From Corticium candelabrum (taxonomy: Eukaryota; Porifera; Homoscleromorpha; Homosclerophorida; Plakinidae), in contig NC_085103.1 in assembly GCF_963422355.1 (NCBI RefSeq), forward strand, positions 3,641,954-3,705,953: 64,000 bases of DNA. The letters are read 5' to 3'. Positions 1 through 11,995 of the stretch are shown one piece after another. The notes under the pieces were generated by a model, which was given only the letters and a program-made list of their open reading frames with translations, had not been told where the DNA came from and made no database searches. Every line of letters starts with the position of its first letter. The first letter of the stretch is position 1. The translations under genes and the position numbers were made by a program.

Positions 1-3000
1 TTGGCCTAACGCCACCGAGAACGGCTGTTTTCAAGTCGAGGATAGATTGGAAACTGCGATCAACATACGGGAGTTCTCTCGACCAAATTTCCCACATCAC
101 AATACCAAAACTAAATATAATAAAGTAAATAGTAAAACATAATTATCGTTTACGTAGTTATATAACAATGAGAAACGTTTGATATGTGCAAGAAACCATT
201 TCATTCATCTTTTAGGATGTAGCGGGTCAGATAGGTAAACGTAATCCCTTAATTAATTAACTGTTAATTAAATGTATAGCTCGTTAAATATCTAGACAAT
301 TTAGTATAGTCAAGAGGAAGTAGAAAGATATAGCGTGGGTCGTCCATTGACGAATTTGGTCTTCAAGACCTTCTTGGCTTTGTTTATGTGCTGCTATATG
401 TCTGAATGTTCTCTAAACGATGACTTATACGAGCTACTTTTGTGAACTGATGTCCAAAGCCCTAGATATTAAAGGTCAGATGGACTTCACATGGCTAGCT
501 AGTTTGTTGCGTTTTTCGTAGTTCAAGTACGTACCTTTGTTCTCTATTGACTTGTGAGACAAGACGAGTCATTGTAGAACAATGTTCTGAGCGTTATACT
601 GCGCTGTTTTCGGTGAGTAGCCACCACAACATCTGTGCGACGTATAAAGCTAGAGTGCGAATTCAGTAAAGGCAAGATCGCGAATTTTGTCTTCTCTACA
701 CCCAGACCTCAAGGCAGTCAAGCGTAACGATAATCAGACGTCTTCAACTAATAGTACACCTTACTCTGAGGATACACCTTACTCTTACCCTAAGAGGATT
801 CTGAAAACGCTTAGTGTTCACAATTCCTATGCAAATCAGTCACCAACGGTACTATATGATAATAAGACTTTTACGCCTTCTGCTTCGAACGAAATCTTAG
901 GAGTTACGACCTGTGGCAGCATTACTCCATCAGTAGCCATAGTCGAATGAATCCGTGAAATACCGTATATCTCCCAATGCATTTGGGCTAGCTGATTTGC
1001 GCCATGGAGTCAAGTGCGCGTAAGCGTTGCTTCCATGCACCACGGGAAAGCAAGAGAGGGAGCGACTCCGTGCAGTATCCCCCCCCCCCCAGCCGTCACA
1101 GTACAAACTATACGTTGCAACGGCCGCCGACTGCTCCTTCCACTGACCGGATATAGAATAGAAGCCAACGCTATATATATATACCGCCCCTATAGTTATA
1201 CGAATTTGTCTCAACTAGCTAGTTTGGCAACGTCGGCAACAATGGTGCATGAACAGTACACCGCCGACTGGGTACTGTACTCCCGCCTCACCAGTCGCTT
1301 CACTCTTCCACGCCCTATAGCTTCCATCCAACCAATCGGCTCACACAAGTTGTTGGAGTAGTACGATAAGTCGTAGTAATCACAAAACTTTACGTGCAAG
1401 ACTAGGTTGGGGATACTTGAGTCGCGCGAAAGAGAATTTTTAATAAAAAGTCACGACCTCTCAAAACAATCAAAAACATGTATATCCCGACGTTGCACAC
1501 ACAGTCGCTCAAGCCAGACTGAAGTAGGCACGCATGGTTCAAATACGGGGGTTAAGAAAGTGCTTATTGCCTAAATAGTAAGACCGTTCATGAAGATAGC
1601 ACTGCGCTAGCTTTCTGTCTTCTCTGTATAGACACAATCCTACCTGTAAACATCTGCTGATGTTCCATATCCTTGTCCACTCAGTATCTCTGGAGCACAC
1701 CAACTCGGTGTTCCAACACCTGACGATAACTGATAATCTGCACCAAGGAGTGGAGCTGTCAGGTCGAGTGGTCCCGCTCCTCGTACTGCCTCTTGACTGA
1801 TTCCTTCATCTTTCACCAATCGAGCCGATCCGAAGTCGGCCACCTTGACTACCCATTGTTGACTCACCAACAGATTGCTGCTCTTCAAGTCACGATGCAC
1901 TCGAGGTGGACGTTGACTGTGCAGAAATCTCATTCCCTTGGCCACGTCAATAGTAAACCTCAACTTTAGATTATCTTCCAAATCTATTTTCCTATTTTTT
2001 AAAATACTAGTTAGTGATCCTCTCGCCATGTACTCTACTACAAGGAACGGACATCCATCGTCGTGATACCGACCTCCTCCTAAGAACAGAACAATGTTTG
2101 GATGTCTGATGGCTCTCATCACTTCGATCTCTCTCTCGAACTCTAACTCGATACGATCGAGTTCCATATGTATTCCTTGCAGCTTCTTGACGGCTACCAT
2201 CATTTCTCTATACTCTGCTAGATACACTTCACCGTATCCACCAGGACAATCTTTATCAATTCGTTTTAGTAGTTTTAACTCTTTAGAGTCAATGTTGAAA
2301 ACATTAGTCAGTTCCATCAGTTCGTGGTCTTTGTTCTTTATTATAACTTTGTCATCTTTTCTCGCTTTCCTAAATTTTGTAACCAAAACAACGATCAGTA
2401 AGAGAAGTGCTACCCCTGATGTAAAACCCGAAGCGGCGATATAGAATGTGGCCACGGTGCACAATCCTTTATTGTTTTTAGTAAATCCAAACTGACACTC
2501 ACATGTAGAAGAAGGACCCGGCAATGTGACATAACACGTACCGTATCCACAATAGTTATCCACACAACGACTGCAGTTGGCTGGACTGCCAGAACCTTCG
2601 TGTTCTGTTGTGAGACCGTCTGGACACGGTGAGCAAGGAGAATGGGGAGTTGCGGAAAAGTGACCGACAGGGCAATTGTAACACATTTCGTGTTGAAGAT
2701 TCTTGCTTGCCATACCTGCTGGACATGAAGGTTTAAAGTAGAAGAAGTTATTCCAGTCGCCATGAAACTGGCCTATTTCATACGAGTTTACCAAAAGCCC
2801 ACCAAAAGACAGTAAAAAATCGTTCCACACAACACGAAAAGGTCCAAATGGGTATTTGTAATATAATGGTTGAGCGGTCAACTGTAACCAACTGATAGTG
2901 ATCGGGTCGTAAATCCACACACCCGCCGTTTCTCTGTCGTCTTCACAATTAATCTTAACAAAAAAAGTGTGACGGTTGATCGTTATTTCAAACTCATTGA

Positions 3001-5164
3001 TGCAACCTCCTGTAAGCAACATTTTGTTCCCGAAAGCATGGGACTGATGAAAGCACCGATTTCCTGGACTTTTTCCTTTGTAACGAATTTGCACCCATCC
3101 GATGTGGTTTAAGTAGTTGTATGTCCACAATGTGTTTAGACATCTGAAAACCAAGTTAAAGGTTTCTTCAATATTTGAATAATAAACGTCATCCAAAGTA
3201 AACACTGTGTCTGATCCACCATACATGTACAAAATGTTATCAATATTTACTAGTGACATGGCATAAGATGTGTTAGGTCCTAAAAAATCTATCAATCTCC
3301 ACTGTGATCCGTTTTGTTGTTCTGCCAAGTCTATTGAATTTTCGTTTAAAAGTGGAAGAGTGAAACTCCATAAATCATGTAGAAATTCTATGGTAATGTT
3401 ATTTGTAGCCAAACCATGAAATGCTATTCCTCCGTATATCACCATTGTTTGCACGCTATTTGCCGTAGAAGCGTGGAATATTCTTCCAGAAGGCTTCCTT
3501 CCTTTAGTCAAGTACTTTATCCACAATCTCGCGGTCAGTTGGTTGTAGTAGCCCCAAACGTTGTTTAGCGGTTCAATATCATGGTCCATAAAGTGTATCG
3601 GTTCAAGATCATGATCTGGGCTTGCCTCCAACGCGAATATTTGCTTCCACCCTCCATATACGACCAAAACAGAATCCAACAGAACCGTGGCAGTTGAAAA
3701 TGCTTTGAAATACAGTTCTGTCGTGCCACTACTACCAAGCATCTCTGTTGTCCATTCTAACGTCTTCAAATCTAATCGGTAAAGGCAATGAACAAGTTCG
3801 TCTACCCTGGTGGTTGTATCAAATGTTACTCCACCATAGAGCAATACTTCTTCTTCTTTTTGCATGAAACCGCCCGTGCTAATAAAAGTTTGCTTGAGCG
3901 GACTCAACTGCGGATACGGAATTGTTTCAAAGATCCATTTACACTCATCAGACAACATCACCAACCACATCTGATTTAAACTACCCGGCAAAGTCCAATG
4001 TCTATCAAAAATGATACCATGATTTCCGACTTTAGTCATGAGAAGCTTTCTGTGTGCCGTTAGAAGCACAAAATATTTGGTTTCCAATTGAAACCACTCT
4101 TCACTAACCAGATCAAAATCAATAAAAGGATCAAAACTATTATATCGACAACACAAAAGCAAAGAGTGACACGATTTGTTTGAATTTGAAATGTAGATTG
4201 CCAGTGGAGGATATCGTAATTGTTCGCTATGATTGGAGTGTCTCTTCCACGTGCCAGTTGACACCCGATATGACCACACTTCTCTTGCCTGCGATCTTAC
4301 AAGAGGGTTTGCAACATAGTCTCCATAAGCGTAAACGACAGTGTTGCCAAACACTGAAATGATTGCAGGAGAAATGAGTTTCGGTGGATTCTTATCTAGA
4401 AGTATCCACTCATAAACAAGAGAAACGTCGTCTTTGCACTTCAATAACCACAAATCATTAAGACCTTTGTTCGTACTTGACCTCCACTCTTCCCCATTAT
4501 CGTAAAATCCGCTATATATAATCATAGATTCTTTGCAGATGCACAAACTGTTGGGTAAATGCACGACCGTAGCAACGTGTCTACATCGAGGAGTGACGTA
4601 GTCGCTCTTGTTGTGAGAATGAATGATGGTGTCGAGTCTCCTCCACGTTTTCTCCTTCATTCTAAATATCCACGTCTCGTTATTGCACTTTCCGTTTTGT
4701 GACGCCAGTAAAGATGAAACGCCGCCGAAAAGTAAAACCGACGTTCTACAAAGAGATACGAGTGTGTGATGGATGATACCTTTCGGTCCCGATTGCTCTC
4801 CAGGTGTCTCCCACGAATTCGTGTGTATGTCGTAAAGCCACGTTCTGTACTCAGAGTGACTGCTTTCCCCTCCATACATTAGCATCATCTCTCTCGTCGT
4901 TCCGTCCAGCTTTTTATCTAGAATCTCGGTAGCCGCTTCATATTTGTTGTCCTGTGGAGTGTTTCTGCTCCAACTAGAGAACGACTGCCATTGGTTTGCT
5001 AGCGACGTCTTCCATGCAGAAGAAAGGTTGATGTGTTCGGAAGAGTTGACGACTTTATGTCCATCCGCCGTATGCACCAATAAATGCTCAAACAGCAGAA
5101 CGAAAAACATTGAACAAATACTTGCAGCGACTAGACTGGTCTTCATCATCGAGTACGAGCACAT
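1..5164 (-). CDS. Unit 1: Kelch-EGF-TM-TKL receptor kinase, type A, 3' end cut by window edge
   Basis: Predicted single-pass membrane receptor kinase. The large exon is 1644-5164 and the last exon runs from the window edge to 110. The donor AG|GTAGGA and acceptor TTTAG join through a split Ser codon to read DVY|SFGIVMWEIW. The first ATG is at 5164; the open frame continues upstream only through non-ATG codons. Order: hydrophobic signal peptide (about residues 5-30); Kelch-like repeats with hydrophobic-GG motifs (LLFGGVS, VLLYGGV, MVIYGGI, ILYMYGGS, MLLTGGC); a Cys-rich GCC2/GCC3-type segment starting at CPAGM; an EGF-like module; a TM helix near residue 906; and a kinase domain with VAVK Lys about 993, HRDLKSSN Asp about 1092 and DFG Asp about 1110. 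HRDLKSSN and GTPSWCAPE indicate the TKL (RAF/MLK-like) Ser/Thr group. If the last exon matches the other units the protein is about 1259 aa. The 1.5-kb intron (111-1643) is mostly unlike the other units' introns. The ligand is unknown. Confidence 0.85.
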
Positions 5165-6535
5165 CTCAATGAAGACTAAAAGTTGCAAATTCAACTAGCA
5201 ACACTAATTATAAGTGTCTATAGATAAATGCTGTTATAGATAATGCTAAGCTTTCGTTATAGTTGTTATAGTTCTGCGTAATATCACTTCTCAATTAACC
5301 GTTTACCAACAAAACTAGTTAAATGTGCTCTTACTTCAGAGAAACGTCTGAAACGTTTACAATGTATTTTCATTAAAGCATAACTCCTTTCAAATGAAAG
5401 AAAAGTGTTTGGCTGACTTTCAAATGGAAACCGCCTGCACAAACGAAAATATTACACAATCGCTATTATTTTCGTTGTGTTTTATCGGTACACTATTGAT
5501 TGTGTACCGTGATTGCAGTACATGATCTGATCATCGAGCGAATAGAAAAGCATTCGTTGCAGTGACAAACGGGGAGTTCTCTATACGCAGCTGACTTCGG
5601 GTGCCCCTGTACTCATGCACGTACTTTTTGCAAAATGAGCAATGTGCCTAGGATTCAGGTCCTAGAAACCATCGTCGTTACAGACAAGGACGTAGAGCAG
5701 TCAGTTAGTTTGTAGCTCAACACAGCTTTATCAACTCGATCCAACTATGTAGGCAGAATCAGTTTGAAATACTCTTGTACTTCCTAGATTAGCAACAAGC
5801 AGACACAACTAGGATGAGCTTCTACAAAATAGTCGGCACTAGCTTCGACACTAAAAGTCCTTAGTCCTTCCTTTGCTTTTCGTGGTCCTTCCACACAAGG
5901 ATAGCAACGGGGCTGTATTACGTGATGTTGTCATACGGAGACAACGGAGACAACATCACGTGATACAGCCCCGCTGCTATCCTCGCGTGGAAGGACCACC
6001 GAAAGCAAAGGAAGAACTAATGTTAATTAATAAGGCTAAGTCGGCACAGTAAAGAAAATACGTTGGTCTGGTACCTTGTTGCTTCGAAAAAAGCAGTAAA
6101 ACGATCATAAATCACACACTTCTGCCATCTTTAGTGTAATAACCGGAATTAATGTGCTCGGATGCTCAGACTGGCAGTACTCTGTGTTCGGGCGCTCGAT
6201 ATCCGGTGCTCGATATGTCCAAACTGTAGACAAGTACTAAGTACCTAAGTACTGTATGGAAAGTTTAGTAGAACACAAACACCATTTGTTAAGTTGTGTG
6301 ACGTAACTGACGGCTGGAACTTCAATTTCGTTATTATTAGCTAGAAGTCCTAAAATTGCCATCAATCTAATTAACCAGTACACAAACAAAACCGTTGTAA
6401 TCGTAAACAAGAGTATCTATTAGCTGAAGCAGTTCTGACACTGCCTATTGCTAATTATGAATCGAAGATAATGCATTATTCAGTTTTTAGCAAACAATTA
6501 ACATTAACGCTAGCAAGCAAACGATAACGTGTAAA
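5165..6535. other. Intergenic spacer between units 1 and 2, probably holding the unit 1 promoter
   Basis: No ORF here looks real. The spacer is nearly identical to 23468-24721, upstream of unit 4. It holds the hairpin element at 5867-6014 and a stretch near 6170-6260 with short direct repeats. A block near 5450-5560, including a TGATCTGATCATCGAGCGA core, recurs upstream of the A-type units and could be promoter-proximal; that role is an inference from its conservation and position. Confidence 0.5.
5867..6014. repeat. Long near-perfect inverted repeat (hairpin / MITE-like)
   Basis: Two arms of about 64 nt are almost exact reverse complements. The left arm begins with CTTCCTTTGCTTTTCG and the right arm ends with GAAAGCAAAGGAAG, with a loop of about 20 nt between them. 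The size and symmetry fit a non-autonomous DNA transposon or a dsRNA-forming hairpin. A second copy lies at 24164-24311 upstream of unit 4, as expected from block duplication. Confidence 0.75.
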
Positions 6536-8350
6536 CTACTTCTTTTGGAAAGGACAATAGTTGTCGCTCATTTCTTCCAGTCTGATCACAATCTCGTGAA
6601 ACGTAGGTCTAGAGGTCTCATCACACGCCCAACAGTCACGCATTAGCTAGACGTAGTCGCTGTGTTCGTCTTGTGGAACGCTTGGTCTAACGCCACCGAG
6701 AACGGCTGCTTTCAAGTCGAGGATAGACTGGAAATTGCGATCAACATACGGGAGTTCTCTCGACCAAATTTCCCACATCACAATACCAAAACTAAATATA
6801 AAATGGTAAATAGTAAAATAGAATTATCGTTTACATATACATATATAACAATAGATATGTACAACAAACCACTCAGAAGTGCTACGCTCTCCGCTCAGCG
6901 ATTAGGAAGTATGTCGTGTCAAATACAAATAGACACGACCTTCTAGATAACAAATTACAGTTATGCTTACATGTCTTTTCCTATTAGAAAAATTTAGCAA
7001 AAGCATGCCAACTACCTCTAAAACAAGTAGTTGCATTGCTTGCAAGATAAACCTTTTATTGAGAATCTGAAGCCAGTCAAGCAGAAAGCTAAGTGGTCTG
7101 AAGATCACTTGCTCAATGACGCAATTTTTCGGCCATAAACTTATTTGTCAGAGCCAAAACGTCTAAGACTTTCCGAAAACCCTTTTTACTCATGCGTCCA
7201 CCTACGCGATGAGTGTCTCATCTTACTCTACTGAAAGCTTTCCAGCACCGGCAGGAAATGCTCTAAAACATGTTCGAATATTACCAATGGAGGTCTCACA
7301 GAGTGATATCCTATTTCAAATGTCACTGCTAGTCGGCGCAACCAACAAGATTTATGCAGTTTTGAAGTTAGCAATGTAGAGACACCGAAATTTTGATATA
7401 ACAATAGGTGCTGATTTTAAGACGTTGTTATTCCTCTTACCGGCTTACATGCAAATTTACAAACATTTTGCAACTAAAATGCTGCAGAGAAACAGGCTCA
7501 GTTAATCTGAAAAAGCTAAAGTATTGATTGATTGCAATGCAGCGAAGTATTTCTAAATATCTAAACACACATCTGAATATTTAGTTAAGAACAATCCTAC
7601 CTGTAAACATCTGCTGATGTTCCATATCCTTGTCCACTCAGTATCTCTGGAGCACACCAACTTGGTGTTCCAACACCTGATGATAACTGATAATCTGCAC
7701 CAAGAAGTGGAGCTGTGAGGTTGAGTGGTCCCGCTCCTCGTACTGCCTCTTGACTGATTCCTTCATCTTTTACCAATCGAGCCGATCCGAAGTCGGCCAC
7801 CTCGACTATCCATTGTTGACTCACCAACAGATTGCTGCTCTTCAATTCACGATAGACTCGAGGTGGACGTTGACTGTGCAGAAATCTTATTCCCTTGGCC
7901 GTGTCTACAGCAAACCTCAACTTTCAATTATCTTCCAAAACTACTATGTAATCTAGACATGTACTCTACTACAAGGAATGGACATCCATCGTCGTGATAC
8001 CGACCTCCTCCTATGAACAGAACAATGTTTGGATGTCTGATGGCTCTCATCACTTCGATCTCTCTCTCGAACTCTAACTCGATACGATCAAATTCCATAT
8101 GTATTCCTTGCAACTTCTTGACAGCTACCATCATTTCTCTATACTCCGCTTGGTACGCTTCACCGTATTCACCAGGACAATCTTTATCAATTCGTTTTCG
8201 TAGTTTTAGAGTCAATGTTGAAAACATTAGTCAGTTCCATCAGTTCGTGGTCTTTATTCTTCAGTATGACTTTGTGATCTTTTCTCGCTTTTCTGATCTT
8301 TGTGAGCAAAACAACGATCAGTTCTACTCCTAATACAAAAGCAGAAGCAG

Positions 8351-8418
<68 letters not shown>

Positions 8419-11035
8419 AGCGGTCACGGTCCACACTCCTTTGTTGTTTTTAGCAAATCCAAATTGACATTCACAGCTAGGAGAAGAACTCGGTAGCGCG
8501 ATGTAACATGCACCGTATCCACAGTAGTTATCCACACATCGACTGCAGTTGGCTGGACTGCTAGAACCTTCGTCTTCTGTTGTGAGACCGTCTGGACAAA
8601 ATGAACAAGAAAATTGGGCAGTTGCAGAAAACTCACCGACGAGGCAATTGTAACACATTTCATGTTGAATATTTTTGCTTGTCATGCCTGCTGGACATGA
8701 AGGTTTAAAGTAGAAGTAGCTTTCCGAGTGGCCATAGATCTGACTTGTTTCAAATGTCTGTACCGGCATTCCCCCGATAGACAGCAAAACATTGTTCCAC
8801 ACAACGTTAAAACTTCCAAATACGCTGATGTGTTGTTGAGCGGGTAACTGTAACCAACTGCTAGTGATCGAGTCGTAAATCTATACACCCGCCGTCTTTC
8901 TGTCTTCTTCACAATTAATTTCATAAAGATATTGTGACGATCGAGCTATATTGCAAACTCATTGCTGCAACCTCCTGTTAACAACATTTTGTTACCGAAA
9001 ACATGTGCCTGATGAAAGCAGCGATTTCCTGGACGTATTCCTTTGTAACGAATTTGCACCCATCCGGTGTGGTTTGAGTGGTTGTATGTCCACAATGTGT
9101 TAAGACAATTGAAAAACACCTTAATATTATCAAAATGTGCGCTAAAACCTTCAGCTAAATTGATAACTGTTTCTGATCCACCATACATATAGAAATGTTA
9201 CCAATATTTACTAATGACATGGCATAAGATACGTTAGGTTCTAGTCAATCTATTTTTCCACTGTGATCCATGCTGTTGATCTGTTAAGTTTATTAAATTG
9301 CCATTTAGAAGTGGAATAGTGAACGTCCAGAAATCATGTAAAAATTTTGTAGCCAATTTACGATATATTGTAATTCCTCCATATATCACCATTGTTTGTG
9401 CATCGATTGCCGTAGAAGCGTGCAAAATTCTTCCGGAAGGTTTATCGCCGTTAGTCGAGTACTTTATCCACAATCTCGCGGTTTTTTATTGTAGTAGCCC
9501 TTAACATCGACTAGCGGTTCAAGATTAAAACCCCAGCGGCCGCCCTCCGTTTGCACCTGATCCAACCCTCCATATACGACCAAAACAGAAACGAAAAGTA
9601 CCGTGGCAATAGAAAATACTTCAAAATACAGTTCTTTCGTGCCACTGCCGCCATACGTAAGCGTATCTGTTGTCCACTGTGACGTTTTCAAATCCAATCG
9701 GTAAAGACGATAAGCAAGTTTGTTTACGTAGTTGATTTCATTTAATGTTACTTCTCCGTAAAACAATATTTCTTGCTGTTGTTGCATAACACCGCCTATG
9801 CTCAAAACTCTTGGTTTGACCAGACTCGACTTCGGTAACGGCATATTTTCAATGCTTCATCTACTGCCATCAGACAACCTCAGCAACCGCATTTGATTTG
9901 GATTACCCAGTAACGTTCACTGTCTTCCGTAAATGATACCACGATTTCTGACTTTGGTCATGATCATGTCTGCTGCTATTGGTAACGCTAAATTTGGATT
10001 ATTTATGTCAGATGATTCTTCACTAACCAGATCATAAGCAATAACAGGATTGGAATTATTAAGACGACAACACATAACCAAAAAGTGTTCCGATCTCTTA
10101 GAATTTGAAAAGTAGATTACAAGTGAATAATATGGTAAATCTTCGCTCAACTAGAAGTGTATCTTCCACGTGGCAGTTGACACCCGATATGACCACATTG
10201 CTCTTCCCTTCGCACTGTATCCATAAGCGTAAACGAAAGTGTTGCCAAAGGCTGAAATGAGTGCAGGATACGTTAGTTTCGGTGGATTCTTATCTAGAAG
10301 AATCCACTCTTACACAAGAGAAACGTCGTCTTAGCACTTCAAAAGCCACAAATCGTTATGACGTTTGTTCCACTCTTCCCGATCATCATAAAATCCGCTA
10401 TATATAATCATAAATTCTTTGCAGGTGCACGAACTGTTGGATAAATGCACTAGCGTAGCAACGTGTCTGCATCGAGGAGTGACGTAGTCGCTCTTGTCGT
10501 GAGAATGAATGATGGTGTCGAGTCTCCTCCACGTTCTATTCTTTATTCTAAATATCCACGTCTCGTTATTGCACTTTCCGTTTTGTGACGCCAGTGAAGA
10601 TGAAACGCCACCGAAAAGGAAAACCGACGTTCTACAAAGAGATACGAGTGTGTGATGGATGATACCTTTCGGTCCCGATTGCTCTCCAACGGTCTCCCAC
10701 GAATTCGTGTGTATGTCGTAAAGCCACGTTCTGTACTCAGAGTGACTGCTTTCCCCTCCATACTTTAGCATCATCTCTTTCATCGTTCCATCCAACTTTT
10801 TATCAAGGATTTCAGTAGCCACTTTATATTTCATGCCTCGTGGAGTGTTTCTACTCCAACTAGAGAACAAATGCTATTGATTCTCTAGCGACGTTTTCCA
10901 TGCAGAAGTAAGGTTGTGATGTTGGAAAGAATTGGCAATCTCATCTCCATCCGCCGTCTGCCCCAATAAACGCTCAGGCAGCAAAACGAAAAACATTAAG
11001 CAAATACTTGCAGCAACTGAATAGATCGTCGTCAT
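6536..11035 (-). pseudogene. Unit 2: type A (A2) Kelch-TKL receptor kinase pseudogene
   Basis: Same layout as unit 1: last exon 6536-6791, large exon 7601-11035, with an ATG at 11035. It is clearly broken. TAG replaces a Trp codon at 10874-10876 just after the signal peptide. Frameshifts interrupt the Kelch region. A (TA)n tract at 8355-8415 replaces the extracellular edge of the TM segment and puts it out of frame. About 25 nt are missing in the kinase N-lobe near 7940-7965. The catalytic HRDLK reads YRELK, losing the catalytic Asp. TAG replaces Glu at 6647-6649 in the last exon. The Cys-rich/EGF segment (8430-8700) is still readable. Its closest relative is unit 5. Confidence 0.85.
8355..8415. 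repeat. (TA)n microsatellite, 61 nt, inside receptor coding sequence
   Basis: A pure TA tract lies between the EGF-like module (minus strand reads CTVTADY) and the transmembrane residues VAASAF. It encodes alternating Ile-Tyr. With 61 nt the downstream TM/kinase frame is lost; 63 nt or 57 nt would restore it locally. The same position holds a 47-nt tract in unit 5. Confidence 0.9.

Positions 11036-11995
<960 letters not shown>

Noticed and set aside
687..1399. Small ORFs in the unit 1 intron (687-950, 930-1214, 1014-1361)
   Set aside because: They overlap on both strands, have no domain and no counterpart in the other units. They lie in sequence unique to this intron.
2094..2444. Plus-strand ORF opposite the kinase region (recurs at 13494, 20391 and 32232)
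   Set aside because: It mirrors the conserved kinase codons on the other strand in every unit and has no independent evidence.
5161..5194. Longer N-termini for units 1, 4 and 7 using upstream non-ATG codons
   Set aside because: Those starts are TTG. The first ATG in each case sits just before the signal peptide, as in units 3 and 6.
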